This document shows positions 54,224 to 63,463 of a stretch of DNA of 64,000 nucleotides, piece by piece; within the stretch, counting starts at the first letter, position 1, and each line of letters opens with the position of its first letter. This stretch comes from JAHRVQ01 sp029941905. GTDB taxonomy: Bacteria; Pseudomonadota; Gammaproteobacteria; Pseudomonadales; Azotimanducaceae. The stretch spans positions 45,808 to 109,807 of the forward strand of contig JAPYTQ010000015.1 in assembly GCA_029941905.1 (NCBI GenBank), read 5' to 3'. The notes beneath the pieces were generated by a model. That model was not told the DNA's origin. It did not search any database and was given only the letters and a program-made list of their open reading frames with translations. The position numbers and the translations under genes are program-made.

Positions 54224-55823
54224 CTTCGGGAACAGTATTGGGGCGTTTTAGATCAATCAGGATCTCTCTCGCCGAGTTAGCACCACAGGCTGCGGAAACG
54301 CCACCTCCAGGATGAGTGGATGAACCACACATATACATGTTGCCAATGGGCATTCTGTATTGCGCATAACCAGGGAAGGGTCGATTAAACAGCAGTTGAT
54401 CGATGGTCAATTCTCCCTGGAATATATTTCCCTCGGTCAATCCCGTTTCGTTTTCGATCTCAAAGGGGGTACGAACTTCCATATGCACGATCAGCTCTTT
54501 GAAGCCGGGACTGTAACGCTCGATCTTGTCGATAACCGTCTGGCCGAACTGGTCACGTTTTTCAGGGGTCCAGGGACCATCAGCGAGTTCTGCAGGACAG
54601 TACTGGACGAAATTCGACATCCAATGCTGACCTGGTGGCGCCACGGTGGGATCCCAGGCTGAAGGGATAACAGATTCAATAAACGGATCATCAGACCATC
54701 TGCCCCGCTTCCAGCAGTCATAGGCCCTTTCCATGGTTTCCAGTGAGCCCGTAAATGTCTGCGCGCCACGGTTAATGTAAGGGTTGTCCGGAACACCGGT
54801 AAACTTCGGCAACCCTGACAAGGCGATATTTACTTTCCCGGAAGAGCCGCGAATCTTGAAGTTCTCCGCTTTCTCATAGATCCCTTCAGGAAGATCATTT
54901 TTGTCCATGATTTTTGTGAAGGTTCTTTTGGCATCAAGGTTTGAGACGACGATAGCGGCATTTATTTCTTCACCACTCTCCAGCGCTACGCCGATCGCTT
55001 TACCGTTTTTTACGAGTATTTGCTCGACACCGGCACTGGTCCGAATTTCACCGCCATGTTCCTGCAGGGCACCCGCTATGGCATTCGAAATGGCACCCAT
55101 ACCCCCGCGCGCCAATCCCCAGGCGCCGATACTGCCGTCAACATCACCCATTACATGGTGTAAAAGGATGTACGATGAGCCCGGTGAATAGACCCCCAGG
55201 GCGGTGCCAATAATACCTGGGCTGGCCATCGCTGCTTTGATGAGATCATGTTCGAAGTAGTCGTCGAGAAATTCGGCTGCACTCATCGTAAAGAAACGGA
55301 CATACTCATATATTTCCTTTTCCCCGAGTGACCAGAACTGCCTGGCCAAAAACAATAGCTCGAGGATATCCCTGGGACGAAACGAGGTCGGATCTGGCGG
55401 TGTTCTTAATAATGTCTTGCGAATAAGTTGTGAATATCGCGCCAGATCTGCCTGAAACCGGCTCATTGAGTCCGCGTCGTGTGCGGAGTGCCGTTTGAGC
55501 TCCAGGAAGGCTGCTTCTGCATCGTGGTATGAAACCAGGGTACGTCCATCGTCCGCAAAACTGACCGCGCCTAAATAAGGCACCAGCAGCAGGCCATGTC
55601 GACTCAAATCGAGATCTCTGTGCAGGGATTGTCTCATCAAGCTGCAAACATAGGAGCAGTTTGAGTAGGTCCAGCCCTCGTGTAACTCCCTGGACACAGC
55701 TGCACCACCGATGTAGTCATTTTTTTCAACGACCACAACATCAAGACCGGCCTTGGCCAGATAAGCCGCATTGGTTAAGCCATTGTGACCGGCTCCAATG
55801 ATTATGGCGTCATAGCTTTTCAT
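54204..55823 (-). CDS. FAD-dependent oxidoreductase, phytoene desaturase/PYROXD2-like (1 of 2)
   Basis: 539 residues. N-terminal dinucleotide motif YDAIIIGAGHNGLTNAAYLA, typical of the phytoene-dehydrogenase superfamily, and C-terminal MYMCGSSTHPGGGVSAACG with GxGxxG-like glycine clusters. In the middle are GRGGMGAISNAIA-like residues (here ARGGMGAISNAIAGALQ). The substrate may be a large hydrophobic amine or carotenoid-like molecule. It overlaps the downstream GcvT-like gene by 20 bases, and is likely co-translated with it and with its paralogue 61 bases upstream. Confidence 0.88.
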   Translation of the reverse strand: MKSYDAIIIGAGHNGLTNAAYLAKAGLDVVVVEKNDYIGGAAVSRELHEGWTYSNCSYVCSLMRQSLHRDLDLSRHGLLLVPYLGAVSFADDGRTLVSYHDAEAAFLELKRHSAHDADSMSRFQADLARYSQLIRKTLLRTPPDPTSFRPRDILELLFLARQFWSLGEKEIYEYVRFFTMSAAEFLDDYFEHDLIKAAMASPGIIGTALGVYSPGSSYILLHHVMGDVDGSIGAWGLARGGMGAISNAIAGALQEHGGEIRTSAGVEQILVKNGKAIGVALESGEEINAAIVVSNLDAKRTFTKIMDKNDLPEGIYEKAENFKIRGSSGKVNIALSGLPKFTGVPDNPYINRGAQTFTGSLETMERAYDCWKRGRWSDDPFIESVIPSAWDPTVAPPGQHWMSNFVQYCPAELADGPWTPEKRDQFGQTVIDKIERYSPGFKELIVHMEVRTPFEIENETGLTEGNIFQGELTIDQLLFNRPFPGYAQYRMPIGNMYMCGSSTHPGGGVSAACGANSAREILIDLKRPNTVPEDDCYDE

Positions 55824-55884
55824 AAATCACTTTTCATAGATCGCTTTTCATAAATCGTCACAGGTTGCATTCACCGACTGTGTT

Positions 55885-57429
55885 CTACTTTAAAATCTCG
55901 CGTGCTGCATTATGTCCTGGCCTACCTGTCAGGCCACCACCCGGATGACTTCCCGCTCCGCAAAGGTAAAGCCCTGAAATCGGGGTAGAATATTGTGCAG
56001 CCCCATAGGTCGGACGCATCATGAAGAGCTGGTCCAGTGCAAATTCAGTATGATGCCAATGGCCGCCACTGACACCGTACTTCTGTTCCAGGTCAACGGG
56101 CGTCAAAATTTCCTTGTGTAAAATAAGCGACCGTATGGCGGGTGCATATTGCTCAATAACGTCGATGGCAAGCTCACAAAATTTCTCCCGGCTTTCCTGA
56201 TCCCAACCATTCTTCAATTGATAGGGTACATACATAACATGAGCTGAAAGCACATGTTGCCCGGCGGGTGCGAGGCTATCGTCAAACAGGCTGGGGATCA
56301 CAATCTCCATCACCGGTTGTTCTGAATATTCGCCATATTTTGAATCGTCGAACGCAAACTCTATCGCGTCCAGGTTCGGCGCGACAATCATGCGACCATC
56401 TGGTCTCGTTAGTCCGGAGAAGTCTGGCAAACCATCAAGCGCAAGATGGAGTTTCGCCACAAATCCATCGCAGCGTAGTCGACGCACTCTATTCGTGAAC
56501 CCGATCTCGAGATGTTCTACACCCACCAGATCGAGAAACGTACTCCGCGGATCGGCAGAGGAAATTACCCTGGAGGCAGTGATTTCTTCAAGATCACTCA
56601 GTTGTACGCCAGTTGCTGCCAGACCGGTTTCATTCTCGCCGATAAGGATTCTCTGGACAGGTTTCCCGGTGCGTATTTCAACACCGGCTGCCGTGGCAGA
56701 GGCGTGTAAAGCACCAATCAAACCGCTCAGACCCTTCGCTGGCACATGATGTGAACCACAATGCTCCCCTGACATTCTATAGAGCAAGGTCAGGACGGAG
56801 TTGTTAGGAGACCGCGGCGCGAGCTTTGACCCAATAAGTCCATCCCAGCTCAGCAAGGTCTTCAGCAGGTCATTGTCAAAATTCTCATCCATCAGATCAC
56901 GCATCGGCAGCGTGACAACGCGAAGAAACTCTCGCATCGCAGTTTTACCCAACAACCGAAGGTTCAGGCCCAGGGATGCAAACGACCAAACTTCCGCGAG
57001 ACTGTTATTGCCGATGCGCGGTACTGTCTTAAGCCAGAATGGCTTCAGCATATCTGCGAAACGACGCATGGAGCCCAGGTAACTTCGGTAGGCTGTTACA
57101 TCCTCTACAGAGACACCCGACAGATCATCGCCGTGCAGGACGACATGATTACCATCAACAGATAAACCCACTGAGGGTACTGATTCTGCGTCTGTCTTAA
57201 AGCCGTGGGATTCAAGATCCAGATCACGAGCAATTTTTCCGGAGAAGTTATTTATCGTGTGGGCGATGGAAGATTTGAAACCGGGATAGAATTCACAAGT
57301 GGAAGCTAACCCGCCTGTATTTTCTGACGATTCCAGCACCAACACATGTTGGCCACTTCGGGCCAGGTAATTGGCGCAAATTAAACCATTGTGCCCAGCT
57401 CCAATGATAATTGAGTCGTAATGACTCAC
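55885..57429 (-). CDS. FAD-dependent oxidoreductase, phytoene desaturase/PYROXD2-like (2 of 2)
   Basis: 514 residues, paralogue of its downstream neighbour. YDSIIIGAGHNGLICANYLA opens the FAD fold; GLYLCGAGSHPGGGLTGRPG closes it. GTG start with GAGGAGTATTAA upstream. Same strand order: this gene, its paralogue, then the GcvT-like gene, suggesting a two-flavoprotein oxidation feeding the folate enzyme. Divergent remains of a sodium symporter lie upstream. Confidence 0.88.
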   Translation of the reverse strand: MSHYDSIIIGAGHNGLICANYLARSGQHVLVLESSENTGGLASTCEFYPGFKSSIAHTINNFSGKIARDLDLESHGFKTDAESVPSVGLSVDGNHVVLHGDDLSGVSVEDVTAYRSYLGSMRRFADMLKPFWLKTVPRIGNNSLAEVWSFASLGLNLRLLGKTAMREFLRVVTLPMRDLMDENFDNDLLKTLLSWDGLIGSKLAPRSPNNSVLTLLYRMSGEHCGSHHVPAKGLSGLIGALHASATAAGVEIRTGKPVQRILIGENETGLAATGVQLSDLEEITASRVISSADPRSTFLDLVGVEHLEIGFTNRVRRLRCDGFVAKLHLALDGLPDFSGLTRPDGRMIVAPNLDAIEFAFDDSKYGEYSEQPVMEIVIPSLFDDSLAPAGQHVLSAHVMYVPYQLKNGWDQESREKFCELAIDVIEQYAPAIRSLILHKEILTPVDLEQKYGVSGGHWHHTEFALDQLFMMRPTYGAAQYSTPISGLYLCGAGSHPGGGLTGRPGHNAAREILK

Positions 57430-57596
57430 TTAATACTCCTCAACCGGGTTCAAGAATCCATTGAGACTATGCATTGCATTACCCCAATTCCTCCCAGCCT
57501 ATACGCATAAAAAGCGCATGAACACTGGCGTTTACCACTTCCAATCTTATAGGCAAGGAGGTTGGATTGCCGTGAGTTGTTGAACACGGCAGCCCT

Positions 57597-58435
57597 ATGA
57601 GCAATGCAACCATTATATTTATTGGCGTCGGCACCATGATGGGCGCAGCGGGTGCCTCCTATGAAAAAGGATTGCTGGGGGTTATTGCAGACCCTTTTGG
57701 CGGTGCACTTTGTCTTTTCCTGGTGGGGTTTTTCTTCGTGCGAATTTTTCGCCGGCTACGTTTGCTGACTTTTATCGATTTCTTTGACAACCGCTACGGT
57801 AAGACAGCCGCAACCATTGCCGCCGTGGGCTCTATTTCCTCTAATATCGGATGGACCGGCGCACTGCTGGTTGCCTTCGGCTTTGTCTTCCAGACACTCA
57901 CCGGTGTGCCGGTAGAAATGGGCATCATCGCCAGCGTAACTATGCCCGGGCTTACGGATCCTGAAACGGTCGTCCCCCAAATGGCGCTGGCATATCTGCA
58001 TCCCGTTGCTATCGCGATTTTTGTTGGCGCACTGCTTGCCGCCATCATGAGCAGTGCCGATAGCGCTTTACTTGCGGCAGCGAGTGTATTTTCCACCAAT
58101 ATTCTGCCCCTGTTCAAACCGCAGGTTTCGGACCAGCGTCGACTCCTTGCGACGCGCATCGCGATCCCTGTATTTGGCTCGATTGCTATGTCGCCCTGCG
58201 GGTACAGGTGGTCTACAACCTGATCCTGGATGCCAATTCCGTCATACTGGTCTGTGTGACCGTACCATTCATCGTCGGGGTCTGGTGGCCGTCGGCAAAT
58301 CGGACCGGCGCGCTGGCGTCAATGGCAATGGGATTTCTAACATGGTTTACAACAGTCATGCTTGCGCCGGAGATGCCGGGAGACTTGCTGGGCCTGTTGG
58401 CTGGATTGGTCACCATTGGGATAGTCACGCCCTAA
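57597..58435 (+). pseudogene. Sodium:solute symporter (SSS family), truncated and internally deleted
   Basis: A remnant of a 12-13-span Na+/solute symporter. The first piece has ATIIFIGVGTMMGAAGASYE, FVRIFRRLRLLTFIDFFDNR and GWTGALLVAFGFVFQTLTG, then jumps straight to LTDPETVVPQMALAYLHPVA and LLAAIMSSADSALLAAAS, omitting several central helices present in the family. The frame then shifts near 58,190-58,210 into LILDANSVILVCVTVPFIVG and ends after LGLLAGLVTIGIVTP. No start-proximal region or C-terminal helices remain. Likely once imported the substrate of the neighbouring pathway. Confidence 0.85.
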
Positions 58436-58555
58436 ACACAAAAAACAGACCCGCCAAAACCATTGCTGAACAGTGATGGAGAGGTTGTGGCGTTTAAGAA
58501 CCGGCTTGGAATATTGCCGCTCTGGGGAGGAAATCAGCCACAATAGTGGTACAGG

Positions 58556-59692
58556 TCAGGAATTAACCAGGTGCCCTATGCGATCCGTCACGTAGCGGCG
58601 AATGTCCAGGTTCCAGTCTTCCATGGGTGAATACAGACCCTTGTGATGCACTCGCGAGGACATTCCCGATTGGACCTCCTCGCAGATTGCCCAATCCTGG
58701 CGATTTATCAGATCCCAGAATTCGACCACATCCGATGGATCAAAGTCCTCCTGGTTCATCTCGAAAGGTTCAAACAGGAAATAGCAATCCAGCCGGGTAT
58801 GCCCTGCAGCCACTGGCTGCAATATAAAAGCTGCCACATGGTCCCTGGCCAGACTCAGGAAAAGATTCGGGTAAAGCAGTTCACCCTTGTGTCGTTCCTG
58901 TTCGTCCTGGTTTAAGCCCGGGAAAGCTCGTCTGCTGGTTCTACCTGTTGCCGTGAATGTGTTAGCACCCTGGCGATGTGGTATTCCCCTGTCCCAGTCA
59001 AGATTCGCGCCACCCTTATCTCTGTATGCAGGCACCACCTTGCAAAGTTCAGGGTGAACCGGGCCGCAGTGATAGCACTCATTGTAGTTCTCGCACAGTA
59101 CCTTCCAGTTCGCATCAGCCTCATAGCGAATCGATTGGCCAATACGCAACGCGGATAACGGATAGCGTCCAAAAAGATCCTTTACGCGCTGCACATGCGT
59201 TTCGAAGGAGGGTTGCTCATCAGCCAGGCATAAAAATACAAACCCTCCCCAGGTTCGTAGTGCAACCTGATGAAGTCGAATTTCTTCTTTGCTAAAACCC
59301 ATCTCGCGGGTCATGTGTGGGGCTTTGATCAGCCAGCCATCAAGATCATAGGACCAGGCATGGTAGGGGCAATTAATCGTCCCATTTCGCCTGACACCGC
59401 CCCTGAGTATCATCTCGTCGTCTGCTTTGCTGGTTTCTCTAGCCGGTCGGCACAACCGGGAGCCACGATGGCGACACACATTGTAAAATGCCCGCAATTC
59501 ACGGGCATTGTTCCGGACCAGTATGACGCTCTCACCCATGACATCGAGCACCATCGAGTCCGCTTTGTCAGGGACCTGTTCCTCACGTGCTACACAAAGC
59601 CATTCCTTGCAGAAAATGGCCTCTTTTTCCAGGGCATAAATGGCGTCGTCCAGATACCAGCTCGACGGCAGGCTTTCCTCAAGTTCAGGCAA
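58556..59692 (-). CDS. Rieske-type aromatic-ring/quaternary-amine oxygenase, alpha subunit
   Basis: 378 residues. [2Fe-2S] Rieske motifs CRHRGSRLC and CPYHAWSYD (about 72-111), mononuclear-iron motif NYNECYHCGPVHPELC (about 207-222). The NYxECYHC-x-x-VHP form is typical of betaine, carnitine and related N-demethylating oxygenases, a family inference. Starts at TTG with AAGGAG seven bases upstream, inside the end of the MFS gene (8-base overlap), so the two are coupled: importer plus oxygenase. No dedicated reductase gene is adjacent. Confidence 0.9.
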   Translation of the reverse strand: MPELEESLPSSWYLDDAIYALEKEAIFCKEWLCVAREEQVPDKADSMVLDVMGESVILVRNNARELRAFYNVCRHRGSRLCRPARETSKADDEMILRGGVRRNGTINCPYHAWSYDLDGWLIKAPHMTREMGFSKEEIRLHQVALRTWGGFVFLCLADEQPSFETHVQRVKDLFGRYPLSALRIGQSIRYEADANWKVLCENYNECYHCGPVHPELCKVVPAYRDKGGANLDWDRGIPHRQGANTFTATGRTSRRAFPGLNQDEQERHKGELLYPNLFLSLARDHVAAFILQPVAAGHTRLDCYFLFEPFEMNQEDFDPSDVVEFWDLINRQDWAICEEVQSGMSSRVHHKGLYSPMEDWNLDIRRYVTDRIGHLVNS

Positions 59693-61102
59693 TCTTCAAC
59701 TCCTTTTCACCGGATTCGCCGGAATCAACTTCAGCCGTTCTTACCATGATCAGCCAAATTGCGAGGATCCCCACAAGACCGAATCCGGCGATGGAAAAGT
59801 ACAAATAGGAATAGCCTTTCACCCCTGGGTACGCATCCAATAACACACCGCCTAGCAGCGGCATGAAAATATCAGGTGAAAAGCCGATAACGGAAACAAT
59901 GCCCGTTGCGATCCCAGTAAACGCGATTGGAATTCCGGTTTCTTCCAGCAGTGCAAAATAGACACCCCGAATACTGAAGATGGCGATTGAAGCCACAGCA
60001 ACGTTCAGCAGCATGGGAATCATTAAATCAGCTCCACCGGGAAGCAGGCCAAAAACCAGAAAAGATAATGTCATGGCGATAAACAGATAAAAAATGGTTC
60101 GGGATATACCCAGTTTATCACCCACAAACCCAATGACCACAGCTGCGACAGGCTTCAGCCACATCTTTCCAACACCCACCGCCCCACCCATGGCTGCGCT
60201 CATCAAAAATACATCACTGGCATAAGGGGTAAAGTAGAATGTGCCCCAATAGGCACTGTAAGCCGTCATCACTACCAGTGAGATCAGCCATACCATGGGC
60301 ATTTTCAGGACTTTCAACAAGTCGGCCATTTTGATCCGGTCTGCCTCTTTGTTAAGAACCGCTGAAGGCTCCTCATTGAGAGCAAGAACCGCTGAAGGCT
60401 CCTCNNNNNNNNNNNNNNNNNNNNNNNNNNNNNNNNNNNNNNNNNNNNNNNNNNNNNNNNNNNNNNNNNNNNNNNNNNNNNNNNNNNNNNNNNNNNNNNN
60501 NNNNCCGCTGAAGGCTCCTCCTGTAGATCATCGGTCAGTAGAAACCAGGCGGTGATTGCCAGAAAGATATTGGTCGCTGAAAACATGAGTATGACCACGG
60601 ACAAGGCATAATCACCACTACCCAGCCAGGCGAATATCGCTAAAAAGACAGTCGAGGCTGCTATCTCAGCCACGCCGCGACCACTTTCCAGTATCCCGAA
60701 TGCTGCGCCCTGTCCTGACGCCGAACCCCAAATTCGGGTTGCCTTGATCATCGCTCCCCAAAATACCAGCGAAATGTTTGCACCCCAAAAAGCGTGGATT
60801 GCAATACTGACGGCATAGGAAGGGAAGGTTGCAAAATAAAACCCGGCCAGTCCGGTTGCTAGTAAACCACCGGTGATTAATCCCCTGGGTGGAAAACGAT
60901 CCGCTAACCATCCACCTGGAAAATAGGCAATCAGTGAAAAAGCGCCAAATACACTCATCAGCACACCCATTTCGGTATTGGTATGACCGAACGCTGCCTG
61001 CATGGGCTGGTAATAGACTTCTCGTAAAAACGGCAGTAAAAATATGATGCCGCCTGAAAAACACAAAACAGTCATCACCAGGATTCGTCGAGAAAAATTC
61101 AT
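59685..61102 (-). CDS. MFS transporter, interrupted by an assembly gap in its central loop
   Basis: Major facilitator permease with six spans on each side of a central loop. The first half has MGVLMSVFGAFSLIAYFPGG and WLADRFPPRG (motif A-like); the second half starts VLKMPMVWLISLVVMTAYSA and ends with LWAIWLIMV-like (here ILAIWLIMVRTAEVDS). The loop carries repeats of EEPSAVLALN, coinciding with 100 N. With exactly 100 N the halves are out of frame, but both flanks read as EEPSA in the proper frame, so the real gap length differs by one or two bases modulo three. GGTGA precedes the ATG; a GTG four codons upstream is an alternative. Confidence 0.85.
60354..60520. repeat. 30-bp in-frame tandem repeat (gap-spanning) in MFS gene
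   Basis: The unit reads ACCGCTGAAGGCTCCTC plus 13 linker bases; one full copy and one partial precede the N-run and one partial follows. On the coding strand it encodes EEPSAVLALN. Copy number is unknown because the assembly collapsed here. Confidence 0.9.
60405..60504. other. Assembly gap, 100 N
   Basis: Run of exactly 100 N, the conventional placeholder for a gap of unknown length. Flanking sequence on both sides is the same repeat unit, so the gap holds further repeat copies. Confidence 0.98.
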
Positions 61103-61124
61103 ATCAAAGCTCACCGCTCCCTAA

Positions 61125-61208
61125 CTAGTGCTTATCGTATTGAGTCTATTTTTATAGCGCAAACAGTGACTGGAAAAGTACACATAATCAATTATGGATG
61201 GGCACTAA
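61125..61208. repeat. Family B inverted-repeat element, copy 2 (84 bp, internally shorter)
   Basis: CTAGTGCTTATC at the left and GGATGGGCACTAA at the right, with the shared core TTGAGTCTATTTTTATAGCG and GTGACTGGAAAAGTACACAT. Compared with copy 1 it lacks about 45 bases after the left end. It occupies the promoter region between the divergent MFS and amidohydrolase genes; the rest of that 349-bp gap holds no gene. Confidence 0.85.
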
Positions 61209-61463
61209 CCAATTTTACGCGGACTATTCACTTGCCGGTAAGAAAATCATCATGCTTTTTTCTACGACGCGAGACAACACAAACGGCAATTTAACAACGA
61301 TGAAAGCCGTGGGAGAGCCAAACAACAAGTCACTCGATATTTGTCGGCTCGGGCAATATCACCTACACTCGACGAATAATTTATCTACTCGCCAGTTTTC
61401 CCGGTTGGGCTTATCAAAAATCCGGGTGCACAGCGATATCAACTTTGTAATAGGAGGAATGTC

Positions 61464-62642
61464 GTGAGTCTTTTTTCTGAAAATGCGGTGATTGACGTGG
61501 ACACCCATGTTACCGAACCACCGGATCTCTGGACCTCGCGCGTGTCGAGTAAGTGGAGCGGTCTGGTACCCCATATCGAACGAATTAAGGGCCGGGATTT
61601 CTGGATTATCAACGGTAAGAAAGCACTCGCACCAGGCCTGGTGTCCATCGCCGGACACGACGGGCGTCCCCCGAACCAATTCCCACCAACATTCGAAGAC
61701 ATCGACCCAAGCACTTATGACGCCAAAGCGAGACTGGAATTTATGGATCAGGAAAGCATCCATGCACAAGTGCTCTATCCCAACGTTGGTGGTTTTGGGT
61801 CGCAGAATTTTCTGAATATGGAAGACACCGAGCTGAAGCTTGCCTGCGTTCGCGCTTACAACGACTTTCTTATTGAATGGTCGAGTATCGACCCAAGCCG
61901 ACTGTTGCCAGTCTGTGCCTTGCCTTTCTGGGATGTCGATGAATCCGTCAAAGAGATTCAACGTTGCGCAGAGCTGGGGCATCGATCCGTACTTTTCCCC
62001 AGTCAACCTCAGGACTTCAAACAACCGGCATTGTCTGCCGTCTACTGGGACCCGATCTGGGCTTGCGCCCAGTCACTGGGCATGCCTATCAGCTTTCACA
62101 TTGGCGGACAGGCACAACTGGGCGTTAAAGAAGGTGAGTTCGCACCGAAAGGTGGAAGTATGGGCACCAAGGCCAAGTTTGCACGCTACTCAGCACTGGC
62201 TTTTATCGGTAACGGACTTGGAATAAGTGAAATAATCTGTGGCGGTGTGTGTCATCGTTTCCCGAAACTCGATTTCATCTCTGTCGAGAGCGGTGTCGGG
62301 TGGATTCCCGCGTTCCTGGAGGCGCTGGACTGGCAATGGCAAAACGCGGGTGTCGGGATCGAACACCCGGAATATGAATTGTTACCCAGTGAGTACTTTC
62401 GCAGGCAAATCTATGCCTGTTTCTGGTTCGAAAGGGAAATGATTGGCAGAGCGGCTGAGTTGTACCCCGATAACCTGATGTATGAAACAGATTTTCCACA
62501 CCCCACATCGATGTCACCCGGACCCGCGACGATCGCTGTGCATCCGCGCGACTACGCTACACAGGCGCTGGGAGACCTGCCAAAACAGGTAGTGGCGAAG
62601 TTACTGCATGGCAATGCGGCCAGAGTGTTTCACTTAACTTGA
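61464..62642 (+). CDS. Amidohydrolase-fold metal-dependent hydrolase/decarboxylase
   Basis: 392 residues of the amidohydrolase_2 (ACMSD-like) TIM-barrel family. The first metal motif is VIDVDTHVTEPPDLW (DxH), histidines in ISFHIGG, and the last aspartate in MYETDFPHPTS. GTG start with a strong AGGAGG six bases upstream. Families of this type hydrolyse or decarboxylate small aromatic or acyl compounds. It is divergent from the MFS/Rieske unit, suggesting a shared substrate pathway, but the reaction cannot be assigned. Confidence 0.88.
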   Translation: MSLFSENAVIDVDTHVTEPPDLWTSRVSSKWSGLVPHIERIKGRDFWIINGKKALAPGLVSIAGHDGRPPNQFPPTFEDIDPSTYDAKARLEFMDQESIHAQVLYPNVGGFGSQNFLNMEDTELKLACVRAYNDFLIEWSSIDPSRLLPVCALPFWDVDESVKEIQRCAELGHRSVLFPSQPQDFKQPALSAVYWDPIWACAQSLGMPISFHIGGQAQLGVKEGEFAPKGGSMGTKAKFARYSALAFIGNGLGISEIICGGVCHRFPKLDFISVESGVGWIPAFLEALDWQWQNAGVGIEHPEYELLPSEYFRRQIYACFWFEREMIGRAAELYPDNLMYETDFPHPTSMSPGPATIAVHPRDYATQALGDLPKQVVAKLLHGNAARVFHLT

Positions 62643-62668
62643 TTTAAAAAGGATTGGGATAAGTGGCG

Positions 62669-63463
62669 CTAACTCCGCGCCAGCACACTCGCGAAACAAT
62701 TCAACGTCAATCTGCCGGTAGATACCTTGTCGGTCAGTAAGCCAGGTTGCTCAATGTAGGCGCTGTGGGGCATATCACCGGGGTAGACGACCAGTCGATT
62801 AAACTTTGCCGGTACCTTGTGGATCAACTCTGCGACCTCGTTGGAGCCAGTGATGTAGCATGGCGGTTCGCTGAACATCTTAAAGTTCTCCTGTAAAAAG
62901 GGCATTGCCTTGTTGGTCGCTTCCTGTTCAAGAGCGGTTGCATGGAGAATTTTTTCCTCCTCTTTCCAGCGATAAAACCCGGTGCCGCCGAGCGCCGGAT
63001 CGTCAAACAAATACAACAGTACAGCGATATTGGTTCGCCCCGTGCCCGTCCGGGGGTCGGAGTGGCAGAGCCGTTGCAGACAGGTAAACTGATCAGGCTG
63101 CAATGTCGCCAACGACAAGTGTGCAGAGAACTTGATGTTACCGCGTAGAAAAGCGAAGGGTTCGCTCAATTCAAATCGAATAAAGCGATAAATATCGCTC
63201 AGCACTGACTGTCCCACAGCGTATACAATGCCTGGATAACTGCGCTCGGCCTGTATGAATTCGCTGGTATGATGATCTGCGATAGACACGGCCATTTCCG
63301 GACGTAACAGGAAGTTATCAATTACGGTACAATGATAGTCTTCGTTAAGTTTGTGATGTTCAACAACCAGCTCGGGGCTGATTTCTAGTCTGGATTTATT
63401 GTCGACCAAAGTTGTCTCTGATAAATGTTGTCTGTGGTAAATGCAGTTTATGGCTCTATCCAT
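62669..63463 (-). CDS. DUF6445-like protein (possible Fe(II)/2-oxoglutarate-type fold)
   Basis: 264 residues from the ATG (a TTG three codons upstream is possible). CLQRLCHSDPRTGTGRTNIA has an HxD pair, YLFDDPALGGTGFYRW a following strand, and LVVYPGDMPHSAYIE with RLTLNCFA supplies a distal histidine and arginine, as in cupin-like oxygenases. By my recollection this layout matches DUF6445. Substrate and cofactor are not established. Divergent and overlapping the desaturase gene start by about 23 bases, so at least one start may lie further in. Confidence 0.65.
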   Translation of the reverse strand: MDRAINCIYHRQHLSETTLVDNKSRLEISPELVVEHHKLNEDYHCTVIDNFLLRPEMAVSIADHHTSEFIQAERSYPGIVYAVGQSVLSDIYRFIRFELSEPFAFLRGNIKFSAHLSLATLQPDQFTCLQRLCHSDPRTGTGRTNIAVLLYLFDDPALGGTGFYRWKEEEKILHATALEQEATNKAMPFLQENFKMFSEPPCYITGSNEVAELIHKVPAKFNRLVVYPGDMPHSAYIEQPGLLTDKVSTGRLTLNCFASVLARS

